Part shown: positions 18,385 to 26,931 of the stretch, piece by piece
Numbering within the stretch: the first letter of the stretch is position 1
Layout: each line of letters starts with the position of its first letter
Source of the DNA: Methylobacterium sp. J-070
Lineage (GTDB): Bacteria; Pseudomonadota; Alphaproteobacteria; Rhizobiales; Beijerinckiaceae
Assembly: GCF_022829385.1 (NCBI RefSeq)
Contig: NZ_JAKSXX010000142.1
Location: forward strand, 1-64,000
DNA length: 64,000 nucleotides
Reading direction: 5' to 3'
The notes under the pieces: generated by a model
Database searches by the model: none
Told to the model about the DNA's origin: nothing
What the model saw: only the letters and a program-made list of their open reading frames with translations
Translations under genes and position numbers: made by a program

Positions 18385-18392
18385 ACGAGAGT
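18385..18392. repeat. Right target-site duplication of the ISL3-type element
   Basis: ACGAGAGT just outside the right inverted repeat, matching 16621-16628 exactly. Confidence 0.9.
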
Positions 18393-18402
18393 GGTCCGCC
18401 CT

Positions 18403-18585
18403 TTGGTATGGCTTTGAGCCTGGAGGACGGATCGATGTCGAGGAAGCGACCCGCGGCTGCCCCCGCAACTGTAAGCGGTGAGCCCTTCATCACCACGTCA
18501 CTGGGCGGCCTCGCCCGGGAAGACGATGAGAGGGCGGCGACCCGCGAGCCAGGAGACCTGCCGTCAGCCGTGGTCACACGCGGAG
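18403..18585 (+). promoter_or_regulatory. Cobalamin (AdoCbl) riboswitch
   Basis: The conserved elements occur in order: GCAACTGTAAGCGGTG (18465-18480), CACTGGG (about 18499-18505), CCCGGGAAGACG (about 18514-18525) and the B12 box AGCCAGGAGACCTGCC (18547-18562). Such riboswitches repress B12 uptake genes when cobalamin is plentiful. It leads into a TonB-dependent receptor frame at 18699. The insertion sequence ends just upstream, so the native promoter is probably displaced. Confidence 0.92.
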
Positions 18586-18698
18586 CTTGCCGGGCGGGGT
18601 GTCCTGGGAGGTGTCGCGGCGTCGTGGTTCCCTTGAGGACGCGACCGCCGAGGCCTCGTTCGCGGTGACGTGCCACAGCCGTCCCCCGAGGCCGTCCC

Positions 18699-19511
18699 GT
18701 GTCCCGCTTCCTCTCCGTCACGCTCCGGCGTGCGCTTCGCTCGTCCTGTATCGGCAGCGCGATCGTGTCCGTATCGCCGGCCCTGGCCCAGCAGGTCGCC
18801 GCACCCTTCGCGGACGCTCCCACACAAGCGGCTGCGGCCGAAGCTGCCGTCAGCCTCGCCGAGATCTCGGTTTCGGCCACCGGGCTGCCGACGCCCATCG
18901 CCGCTACGGGATCGAGCGTCACTGTCCTGACCGACAAGGTGCTTGAGGAGCAGCAGCGGCGCACCGTGCCGGACGCCCTGCAACAGGTGCCCGGCCACAA
19001 CGTAGTGCAGACCGGCGGGCCCGGCGGCCAGACCTCGGTGTTCATCCGCGGCGCGAACTCGAACCAGACCAAGGTCCTGATCGACGGCATCGACGCCACA
19101 GACCCCTCGAACCCGAACGGCTCGTTCGACTTCGGCCAGCTGCTGACCGACGACCTCTCGCGTATCGAGGTCCTGCGCGGGCCACAGACCGGCCTATACG
19201 GCAGCGACGCCATCGGCGGCGTGATCTCCTTCACGACCAAACGGGGCGAGGGACCGTCGCGGGTCACCCTGCGGACCGAGGGCGGCTCGTTCGGCACCTT
19301 CAACCAGTTCGGCCGCATCAGCGGGGCGCAGGACGGGTTCGACTACTCGGTGTCGATCCAGCACTTCCGGGCGGTCGCGACGCCGGTCACGCCGCGCGGC
19401 GCGGCGGCCTCGCCCTCAGCCCCGTGCCCGATAATAGCAGCATCGCCTGACGTTCCTGACGATTTTGACAATAGGTCTGCTTGCCGGACAAGAAAAAGGC
19501 TCCGGTCATAG
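18699..19511 (+). pseudogene. btuB: TonB-dependent receptor fragment (BtuB-like), truncated in the barrel
   Basis: The frame (GTG start at 18699) encodes a signal peptide (to about VSPALA), a TonB-box-like region (SLAEISVSATG) and a complete plug domain (VPDALQQVPGHNVVQ, SVFIRGANSNQTKVLIDGID, IEVLRGPQTGLYGSDAIGG). It has only the first strands of the barrel, ending about SIQHFRAVATPVTP (near 19400). The following 35-40 residues are not barrel-like and the frame stops at 19511. The full family is about 620-680 residues, so roughly two thirds is missing. The upstream B12 riboswitch identifies the ancestral role as cobalamin import. The fragment could not form a pore. Confidence 0.82.
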
Positions 19512-19520
19512 ACCGGAGCC
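19498..19520. terminator. Bidirectional intrinsic terminator
   Basis: A perfect 10-bp stem GGCTCCGGTC/GACCGGAGCC with a 3-base loop, preceded by five A and followed by TTT. It lies between the receptor remnant (plus) and the small exported-protein gene (minus), and suits termination in both directions. Confidence 0.85.
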
Positions 19521-19548
19521 TTTCGAAACGAAGCTTGAACCGTAGCGA

Positions 19549-19806
19549 TCAGTATGATCGGCCGCTGGCGGTCGAGGTAGTGGCGGTACCGGCGGACGTG
19601 GGCACAGTCCCGTCTGTGGTCGTCGCCCGGTTAGCGCGGTGATGACCGACCGCACAGCCGGCGGCGGCACCTGCCACGCCATGGCCGACCATATGGCCGG
19701 CGAGACCGCCGACGACAGCGCCCTTCAGGCAGCCCTTGGCCTCGGCCTGTCCGATGCCGGCCAAGGCCGTCAGGGCGAGGATGGAAACGGCGGTCAGCGT
19801 GCGCAT
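19549..19806 (-). CDS. Small exported Gly/Ala-rich protein with glycine-zipper-like segment
   Basis: An 85-residue protein with a Sec signal peptide (about 1-23, ending GQAEA). A Gly-rich hydrophobic stretch (GAVVGGLAGHMVGHGVAGAA) resembles glycine-zipper segments of surface antigens, followed by a Thr/Ser-rich tail. I do not recognise a specific function; membrane or periplasmic location is likely. It ends just before the terminator at 19498-19520. Confidence 0.7.
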   Translation of the reverse strand: MRTLTAVSILALTALAGIGQAEAKGCLKGAVVGGLAGHMVGHGVAGAAAGCAVGHHRANRATTTDGTVPTSAGTATTSTASGRSY

Positions 19807-19912
19807 GTCGAAACTCCGGGATCAAATCGTGCACTGAAACGTAATGCGCCGACATCCCGTTCCGCAGCGGTCCCTGCGAACGACCCACCATCCTAGGCTT
19901 GGAATCGCCAGC

Positions 19913-20344
19913 GTGTCTGATCAGCTCACCTCGGATCCGCCCTGCGCGCTCGTCGTCGACGATGACACCCTGATCCTGATGGATGCTATCCAGATCCTGG
20001 AGGACGCAGGATTTCGGGTGTTCGAGGCGATGAACGTCGCCGACGCTCTCGCCATGCTGGATCAGCACCACCGCGATATCCAACTGCTGTTTACCGACGT
20101 GCACATGCCGGGCGACCTGGACGGGTTCGCGCTGGCGCGTCGGACAGCCGAGCGCTTTCCGCACGTGGCCATCGTCGTCGCATCTGGGGAAGCAAAGCCC
20201 GGCCCCGACGATCTACCCGAGGGCGCGACGTTTATCGCCAAGCCGTTCAGCGCCGAAGTCGTCCACCACCACGTCCGCAAGACGATGCCTGCCGAGAAAC
20301 ACCCGCCACAACTTCGTCGGACATCGCCAAGCCATCCCGACTAG
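19913..20344 (+). CDS. Single-domain response regulator
   Basis: A 143-residue CheY-like receiver without an output domain. The acidic pair is in VVDDDTLILMD (15-18), the phospho-acceptor D62 in LLFTDVHMPG, and the conserved lysine K110 in FIAKPFS. The type (VVASGEAKPGPDDLPEGA before the lysine) is common in alphaproteobacteria next to hybrid kinases. Start is uncertain: the GTG at 19913 (SDQLTSDPPCALVVDDD) fits relatives better than the ATG at 19844, which adds unrelated residues. It may relay phosphate from the hybrid kinase downstream. Confidence 0.88.
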   Translation: MSDQLTSDPPCALVVDDDTLILMDAIQILEDAGFRVFEAMNVADALAMLDQHHRDIQLLFTDVHMPGDLDGFALARRTAERFPHVAIVVASGEAKPGPDDLPEGATFIAKPFSAEVVHHHVRKTMPAEKHPPQLRRTSPSHPD

Positions 20345-20579
20345 CCACGTCCGCGGCGGGTCGGCCGCTGGCGCCGTCCTGCCTCACCCATGGCTGGCAA
20401 CTGGGACGAGATCGCGTTTTGCGAACGTCAAAGCAGCCCAGCAATTCCGATGCGTCGGATATCCGGGCTCAGAGCGACGGGATCCGTTCGTCAAACCTTC
20501 GCTCAGGCCGCGACGGCACGCCGGGCCATGAGAAGATTAATTTCGCCGGTTGTTCGCGCTCCGGTGCTATCAACGGTCG

Positions 20580-22745
20580 ATGATCGATCGCAACGCCTCC
20601 GCGAAGCTCGACGGTGGCCCCTCACAGATGGTCGATCCCATCAGCAGCACGGCTGCTCGCGGGTTCATCGGCTTCGTGCAGGCATCGAGTACCGTGGTGG
20701 TGCTCGTCGGCCTCGCGGTTCTCAGCGGGTACGCCCTGCACCGGTCGATCCTGACGACCCTGCATCCCACACTCCAGGCGATGTCGGTGATCACCGCGAC
20801 CGGCCTGATCCTGTCAGCCGTCGCTGTCAGCGCGAGCAGCCTGGGATGGCGGCGGATCGCCAGCCTCACGTCCGCGCTGGTCCTCGTTCTCGCAGTCGCG
20901 ATCCTCATAAGCCACACGATCACGGGCGTGGACGCCGTCAGCGGTCCGCTGGCCACGGATCTGTTCGGCTACGACCCGGCCCTGGCTGGGCGAACGTCCA
21001 TCGCCACGGCGACGGGCCTGTTGCTCATCGCGATCAGCGTGCTGCTCGGTGCTCGGGCGCAAGTTCAATCCTCAGCGATCGGGGATACCTGCGCCGGGCT
21101 AGCTGGCTTGATCAGCGGCTTGGCCCTGATCGGCTACGCCTACGGGGTGCGCGATCTCTACGCGTTCAATCCGTTCAACACGATCGCCCTGCACACGGCC
21201 ACAGCGCTGTTCCTGCTCGCCGTCGCGGCGGTCGTCGTCCGACCGGATCGCGGCACGGCAGCGGTGATCGCCTCCACCCTGGCCGGCGGCTCGCCGACGC
21301 GGCGGCAACTCGTCGTGACTCTGTTCATCCCCGTTCTCGGAGCCGTGCTGCTGAGCGCCACCAACGCGCAGAAGGTCGGGCCGGGCATGGCCATGGCCCT
21401 CCTCGTCTCTCTCACCGTCGCGGTGCTGATCCTGCTCATCCTGCGGGACGGGCGCGTCCAGAACGACCTGGATCGCGAGCGACGCAGCCGCAACGCCGTC
21501 CTCACCCAGGCTCGGACCGTCCTCGAACGGGATCTCGCCGGACGGGTCGAGGCGCTCGACGCCGAGACGCGCGAACGCCTGAAGGCCGAGGACGCGCTAC
21601 GCCAATCGCAGAAAATGGAGGCCATCGGTCAATTGACCGGCGGCGTCGCCCACGACTTCAACAACCTGCTCACGGTGATCCGTTCGTCGAGCGAGTTGCT
21701 GCGCCGCCCGAACCTGCCGGAACCGCGCCGCCTCCGCTACGTCGAGGCCATCGCCACGACAGCTGAACGGGCCGCCAAGCTGACCGAACAGTTGCTGGCG
21801 TTCTCACGCCGGCAATCGCTCAAGCCGGAGGTGTTCGACGTCGGCCAGAGTGTGACCGCCATCACCGAGATGATCGGCACGCTGACCGGCGCGCGCATCC
21901 GCATCGCGGTCCGCGTGCCCGACGAGCCGTGTTTCGTCGATGCCGACCCGAGCCAGTTCGACACCGCCCTGGTCAATATGGCGGTCAACGCGCGCGATGC
22001 CATGTCCGGTGAGGGGACGCTGACGGTCACCGTCGGAGCGCACCCCGGCATCCCGGGGGCAGCCTCGTCCGCCCCCGGCGATGGATTCGTGGCCGTCGAG
22101 ATCACCGACTCCGGGATCGGGATCTTAGCGGCCGACCTGGAACGGATCTTCGAGCCGTTCTTCACGACAAAGGGTGTCGGCCATGGTACCGGGCTTGGCC
22201 TCTCCCAGGTGTTCGGATTTGCGAAGCAGTCGGGCGGCGAGATCCGGGTCAGCAGCACGCCGGGACAGGGCTCCACATTCACGCTGTACCTGCCGCGGGT
22301 CGCCGGGATGAGCCGCGCGGCGGTCGTAGCGAGCGCGGTGGAGTCACTGGTCGACGGCCACGGCACGTGCGTGCTGCTGGTCGAGGACAACACCGATGTC
22401 GGGGCGTTCGCGGCCCAGGCGCTCGAGGAACTCGGCTACACAACGGTCTGGGCGACCGATGGGGCTCAGGCCCTCGCAGAGCTCGCCGAGGATGCCGGCC
22501 GCTTCGACGTGGTGTTCTCCGACGTGGTGATGCCGGGCATGACCGGGATCGAGCTCGGACAGGAGATCCGCAAGCGCTACCACGATCTGCCGGTGGTGCT
22601 GACCTCAGGCTACAGCCACGTGCTCGCGCAGAATGGCACCTATGGGTTCGAGCTGCTGCACAAGCCGTACTCGGTCGAGCAGCTCTCCCGCGTCCTGCGC
22701 AAGGCCGCGACCTGGCAGCGGCGACGCCGCATCCTGAACGGTTGA
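20580..22745 (+). CDS. Membrane-bound hybrid sensor histidine kinase
   Basis: A 721-residue protein. The N-terminal half has about eight hydrophobic segments (roughly 33-290), forming an integral-membrane sensor. A coiled-coil linker (290-345) leads to HisKA, with the phospho-accepting H358 in GGVAHDFNNLL, then HATPase_c (NMAVNARDAM, DSGIGI, GTGLGLSQVFGFAKQSGG) and a C-terminal receiver with D648 (FSDVVMPG) and K in LLHKPYS. The kinase is of the HWE-unrelated, PAS-less family frequent in rhizobia. ATG at 20580 chosen; an in-frame ATG at 20550 is possible. The stimulus is unknown. Confidence 0.92.
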   Translation: MIDRNASAKLDGGPSQMVDPISSTAARGFIGFVQASSTVVVLVGLAVLSGYALHRSILTTLHPTLQAMSVITATGLILSAVAVSASSLGWRRIASLTSALVLVLAVAILISHTITGVDAVSGPLATDLFGYDPALAGRTSIATATGLLLIAISVLLGARAQVQSSAIGDTCAGLAGLISGLALIGYAYGVRDLYAFNPFNTIALHTATALFLLAVAAVVVRPDRGTAAVIASTLAGGSPTRRQLVVTLFIPVLGAVLLSATNAQKVGPGMAMALLVSLTVAVLILLILRDGRVQNDLDRERRSRNAVLTQARTVLERDLAGRVEALDAETRERLKAEDALRQSQKMEAIGQLTGGVAHDFNNLLTVIRSSSELLRRPNLPEPRRLRYVEAIATTAERAAKLTEQLLAFSRRQSLKPEVFDVGQSVTAITEMIGTLTGARIRIAVRVPDEPCFVDADPSQFDTALVNMAVNARDAMSGEGTLTVTVGAHPGIPGAASSAPGDGFVAVEITDSGIGILAADLERIFEPFFTTKGVGHGTGLGLSQVFGFAKQSGGEIRVSSTPGQGSTFTLYLPRVAGMSRAAVVASAVESLVDGHGTCVLLVEDNTDVGAFAAQALEELGYTTVWATDGAQALAELAEDAGRFDVVFSDVVMPGMTGIELGQEIRKRYHDLPVVLTSGYSHVLAQNGTYGFELLHKPYSVEQLSRVLRKAATWQRRRRILNG

Positions 22746-22753
22746 GGCGGCGC

Positions 22754-23041
22754 TCAGCCCTTGCTCAGTCGCCGGTGATTGGCCTGAACCTTCCGCCGGT
22801 AGCCGCGCACGACCTTGCGCGGCGTCCCGCCCAAGGCGATCGTCGCCGCGGCTTCGCCGGCGGCCTTGACCTTCTCGGTCACCATCAGCCGCGCCTCTTT
22901 GCGCGCCTTCGGGCCGCCAAGCATGAACATCGCCATCCGCTGGCCGATGACCATCTGCGCCTCGACGCCGAGCATCGCGAGTTCGGTGCCCAAGCTGAGC
23001 ATCGATGCGGCCTTGCCTGCTGATCTCCGACGCGCGCGCAT
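22754..23041 (-). CDS. Conserved hypothetical protein, 95 residues
   Basis: A basic, mostly helical protein (MLSLGTELAMLGVEAQMVIG in the first half, VRGYRRKVQANHRRL at the end). The amphipathic N-terminal helix and the length are reminiscent of small phasin-like proteins, but I cannot assign it. It is convergent with the hybrid kinase (8-bp gap) and lies downstream of the Pmp3-type gene on the same strand. Confidence 0.6.
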   Translation of the reverse strand: MRARRRSAGKAASMLSLGTELAMLGVEAQMVIGQRMAMFMLGGPKARKEARLMVTEKVKAAGEAAATIALGGTPRKVVRGYRRKVQANHRRLSKG

Positions 23042-23082
23042 AGTGTGATCCTCGATCCTCGAGTCCGGAGGAACGACGTGCG

Positions 23083-23244
23083 TCAAGTCGCTTCCTTCCG
23101 AGTGACCACCAGGGCCCAGATCGTCGCCGGGATCCAGCCGATCAGGGTGATGTGCAGAAGGATGCACAGGATCCCCTGGACGACCTTCCCGCGCAGGAAC
23201 ATGGCAAGCCATGGCGCGAGGATACAGATGAGGATCATAACCAT
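23083..23244 (-). CDS. YqaE/Pmp3-family small membrane protein
   Basis: A 53-residue protein with two transmembrane helices, the first MVMILICILAPWLAMFL and the second ILCILLHITLIGWIPATIWA. The pattern (PPLAVFL-like first helix, G-I-L-C-I-L, LIGWIPATIWA) is that of the Pmp3/YqaE family, linked in other organisms to membrane potential and salt or stress tolerance. The start at 23244 matches family length (about 52); the ORF is open 11 codons further upstream. Confidence 0.88.
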   Translation of the reverse strand: MVMILICILAPWLAMFLRGKVVQGILCILLHITLIGWIPATIWALVVTRKEAT

Positions 23245-23325
23245 GCGGTGTCGGTCTCCAGAACTGTGACCGAACACGACCTGGTTCAGATCGTTCCTGG
23301 CGTGACGATCACGCTCTCGGCACGC

Positions 23326-26300
23326 TCACGGCGATTGGATCAGATCCCTGAGCCGGGACGCGAGCGCTTCCATGGCGAACGGCTTGGTCAAGATCTGCAT
23401 GCCGGGCGCGAGATGCCCGTTGCCGACCGCCGCGTTCTCCGCGTAGCCGGTGATGAACAGGACCTTGAGGCTAGGGCGCTGCATGCGCCCCGCGTCGGCC
23501 ATCTGCCGCCCGTTCATGCCGCCCGGTAGCCCGACGTCGGTCACCAGCAGGTCGATGCGGACGTCTGAGCGCAAGACCTTCAACCCGGCGACGCTGTCAC
23601 CGGCCTCGATCGCCGTGTAGCCGAGATCCTCCAGCACCTCGGTCACCAGCATCCGCACGGACGGCTCGTCGTCGACAATCAGCACGGTCTCGCCCTGCCC
23701 GGCGCGAGCTGCCTGGGTCAGCCGGTCTACGGCCTCGTCTTCCTCGGTCTCTCCGTAGTGCCGCGGCAGGTACAGGCAAACGGTCGTGCCCTGCCCGACT
23801 TCCGAGTAGATCCGTACCTGCCCGCCCGACTGTTGGGCGAAGCCGTAGATCATCGACAGCCCAAGACCGGTACCCTGGCCCATGGGCTTGGTCGTGAAGA
23901 ACGGCTCGAACACCCGCGCCGCGACCTCCGGGGTCATGCCGGTCCCGGTGTCGGTGACGCACACCGATAGGTACTGCCCCTCGGGGATCTCGTGTTTGAT
24001 CGCGGACGGTCGATCCAGCCACTTGTTGGCGGTCTCGATGGTGATGCGGCCGCCGTCCGGCATGGCGTCGCGGGCGTTGATGCACAGGTTGAGCAGCGCA
24101 TTCTCGAGCTGTCCCGGGTCGACCAGCGTCGGCCACAGGCCCGCTGCCCCGACCACTTCCAACGCGATCTCCGGCCCAATGGTGCGCCGGATCAATTCCT
24201 CCATGTCCGCCATGAGGCGGTTCACGTTGGTCGGCTTCGGATCGAGGGTCTGGCGGCGGGAGAAGGCCAGCAGGCGATGCGTCAGCGCGGCGGCGCGCTT
24301 GGTCGCCCCCTGCGCAACCGTCATGTATCGGTCGATATCCATCAACCGACCCTGCGCCATCCGGGCCTGCATCAATTCCAGTGAACCAGAAATACCGGCA
24401 AGCAGGTTGTTGAAGTCGTGCGCGAGACCGCCGGTTAGTTGCCCGACCGCCTCCATCTTCTGCGACTGCCGTAGTTGCTCCTCGGCCCGCATCAGCTCCG
24501 CCGTCCGCTCAGCGACGCGCTGCTCGAGGGTCTCGTTGAGGACGCGCAGTTCGGCTGCCGCCCGGTCGCGCTCCGCCTCCACGGCACGGCGCGCCTCCAC
24601 GTCGATGAGCACGCCGGGGAAGCTTAGTGGCGTGCCGTCGGGCGCGTGCTCGACCCGGCCATTCGCCTCCAGCCAGTAGTAGATCCCATCCGCGCGCCGC
24701 GTGCGGTACTGATGCGCATATGCGCCGCCTCGGGCGATGGCCTCTGAGATTGCCGCCGACAGCCCATCCTGATCGTCGGGGTGCACGGTCGCGACGATTT
24801 GGGCGAGCGGGATGCCCTCCCGTCCGAGGGCCGGATCGAGGCCGAACGCAATCGCGAACGCCTCATCGACCGTGAAGCGGTCGCTCGGCAGATCCCAAAA
24901 CCAAGTGCCGATGATCGCGCCCGCCGCAAGCGCGAGTTGCACGCGCTGCACGTTCTCCCGGGCGAGTGCCTCGCTGGCACGCAGCGCGGCCTCTGCCACC
25001 TTGCGGGCGGTGATGTCGGTGAACAGCACCGCGACCTCACGCCGGCTCGCCGGCTCGACGCGATGAGCGGAGACTTCGAGGTGCCGCCCGGTCGGCGCGA
25101 ACATGCGGTCGAAGCGCGCGGGACGGCCCGTGCGCAGCACGTCGCCGTAGCGCTCGAGCCACCCGCCGGTCTCGCTGTCGGGGGCGATATCGCGCAGCGT
25201 CTGCCCAGCGACGTGCGCGATGCCGAGGTGATGCTCGAACGCCGCGTTGGCCTCGACGTGGACGTAGTCGCTCCAGGGATCGTGCGGGCCGTCGATAAAG
25301 CGGATGACGCAGAAGCCCTGATCGATGGTGTCGAACAGGGTCCGGTACCGCTCCTCGCTCATCGCCAGTGCGCGTTGGATCGAGACCTCGCGTGCCTCTG
25401 TCAGACCGGCCGAGGCCGCCATGGCGAAGCGCTGCACCAGTTCTAGATCGCGCTGCGAGAACACGTCCGGCGTGGTCGCTTGGAGCTTGAGTACGCCCAG
25501 GACTTGGCCGGCGCGAGCGATCGGGGCGAGCACGGCCGAGCGCATGGCGATCACCCGCATCAGGTGCTTCCCGACCCGCGGATCGACCTGGGCGTCGGTC
25601 AAAAGGATCGGGGCATTGGCGCGTGCGCATTCGCCGGAGCTGCTGCCGCGCAGGGGTACCCGCAATCCGCGGTGCGGGTCGAGGCTGCCGCGTACGGCGC
25701 GGTATTCCAAAGCGTCGCCGTCGATGAGTTCGATGACCCCGCCCTCGGCGGCTGGCAAGGCATCCATGGCCCCGGCCAGCACGGCGTCGAGGATGAGATC
25801 GAGGTCGCCGTCGCCCGACGAAACCGCAGCCAGGGCGCGGGCATAAGCCTCCCGCTCCCGGATCAATCCTTCCTGCTCGGCGATCAGTCCGTCGCGCTGC
25901 CGCAGCCCGCGGCGCAGCTCCAAGAGACCTCCGACTTGTCGTCCGAGCGCACGCAGGTCATCGGCCTGTTCCGGTGTCAGGCCCTGGGGACGCGGCACGA
26001 GGTCGATCACGCACAGCGAGCCCAGGACCTGCCTCTCCGATGTCCGCAACGGAGCGCCCGCGTAAAAGCGGATGCCGGGCTCCCCTGTCACCAACGGGTT
26101 GGCGGCAGTCCTCGGATCGACGGCCAGGTCCGGTATGATAAGCAGGTCGGGCTCGGTGAGCGCGAACTTGCAGACCGAGGAATTGAGGTCGGTCTCGCAG
26201 TCCGGGAACCCGACCCGAGCTTTGAACCACTGGCGGTCAGCGGCCACGAGGCTGACGAGGGCAACGGGCGTCGCGCATAGGCGTGCGGCCAAGCGGACGA

Positions 26301-26400
26301 TGTCGTCGAAACCTTCCTCGGGAACGGTGTCGAGGATGTCGAGCGCGGTGAGCGCAGCGAGCCGGGATGGATCCTGGACGACAGCGGCCGTAAACGACAT
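23326..26400 (-). CDS. GAF/PAS hybrid sensor histidine kinase
   Basis: A 1024-residue soluble hybrid kinase. Domains in order: GAF (about 20-165), second GAF (about 195-345), PAS (about 355-475, DTIDQGFCVIRF), second PAS with PAC (about 490-615, HQYRTRRADGIYYWLEANGR), coiled coil (620-650), HisKA with H661 (GGLAHDFNNLL), HATPase (NLCINARDAM, DTGTGM, GTGLGLSMIYGFAQQSGG), and a C-terminal receiver with D955 (LLVTDVGLPGG) and TKPFAM. No membrane segment is seen, so it senses cytoplasmic cues. It may be a blue-light, redox or ligand sensor; the LOV signature (NCRFLQ) is absent. Confidence 0.93.
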   Translation of the reverse strand: MSFTAAVVQDPSRLAALTALDILDTVPEEGFDDIVRLAARLCATPVALVSLVAADRQWFKARVGFPDCETDLNSSVCKFALTEPDLLIIPDLAVDPRTAANPLVTGEPGIRFYAGAPLRTSERQVLGSLCVIDLVPRPQGLTPEQADDLRALGRQVGGLLELRRGLRQRDGLIAEQEGLIREREAYARALAAVSSGDGDLDLILDAVLAGAMDALPAAEGGVIELIDGDALEYRAVRGSLDPHRGLRVPLRGSSSGECARANAPILLTDAQVDPRVGKHLMRVIAMRSAVLAPIARAGQVLGVLKLQATTPDVFSQRDLELVQRFAMAASAGLTEAREVSIQRALAMSEERYRTLFDTIDQGFCVIRFIDGPHDPWSDYVHVEANAAFEHHLGIAHVAGQTLRDIAPDSETGGWLERYGDVLRTGRPARFDRMFAPTGRHLEVSAHRVEPASRREVAVLFTDITARKVAEAALRASEALARENVQRVQLALAAGAIIGTWFWDLPSDRFTVDEAFAIAFGLDPALGREGIPLAQIVATVHPDDQDGLSAAISEAIARGGAYAHQYRTRRADGIYYWLEANGRVEHAPDGTPLSFPGVLIDVEARRAVEAERDRAAAELRVLNETLEQRVAERTAELMRAEEQLRQSQKMEAVGQLTGGLAHDFNNLLAGISGSLELMQARMAQGRLMDIDRYMTVAQGATKRAAALTHRLLAFSRRQTLDPKPTNVNRLMADMEELIRRTIGPEIALEVVGAAGLWPTLVDPGQLENALLNLCINARDAMPDGGRITIETANKWLDRPSAIKHEIPEGQYLSVCVTDTGTGMTPEVAARVFEPFFTTKPMGQGTGLGLSMIYGFAQQSGGQVRIYSEVGQGTTVCLYLPRHYGETEEDEAVDRLTQAARAGQGETVLIVDDEPSVRMLVTEVLEDLGYTAIEAGDSVAGLKVLRSDVRIDLLVTDVGLPGGMNGRQMADAGRMQRPSLKVLFITGYAENAAVGNGHLAPGMQILTKPFAMEALASRLRDLIQSP

Positions 26401-26931
26401 GACGGTTCAGACCGGACCGCGCTCGGCCCCAGGCCGCACGCGCGTCGATGGGGGACGATGATCTGCCCCCGACACGTCAGTCGGATTGATGCAGCGGATC
26501 GGTGTTCTGTCCATGCGCCGCAGTCGCATGAATGAGGGTGTGGAGCAATTGACGTGGTCGTGCGGAAACAAAGGCACCAATCACCCTATCAGGAACGAGA
26601 CGGCGATATCGCTAGCAGCCAGGCTTATGTCGCTATTGACCCCTTCGTCAGGCGCTCAGAAGACCGAGCCGTATCACGTTCGCGCTTTATGAGATCGTGA
26701 CACCGGGTCTGACAAAGCAGACTGCTCTGACAACAGCTTCGTGGGTTTCAGCGTTTGGACTTTGCTGCGCGAAGCAACCCGCTCGACCGCGCCGCCATCA
26801 CCGTGAAGACGAAGCGCCATATCAGGAGGCGGCTCGGCGTACAGTCCAGCAATCTTCCACGACGGCGGGCCGGCGAGGCCGATTGTGCCGAACACGATGC
26901 TGCCACCAAGTCCTGTGTGGGGCTGCCGCGA
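26401..26931. other. Intergenic stretch without a supported gene
   Basis: Between the start of the hybrid kinase gene and the 3' end of ligD. It contains only short ORFs with no recognisable domain. Promoter elements for the kinase presumably lie in 26401-26520. Confidence 0.5.

Noticed and set aside
26486-26692. 68-codon frame between the hybrid kinase and ligD
   Set aside because: No recognisable features and a random-looking composition.
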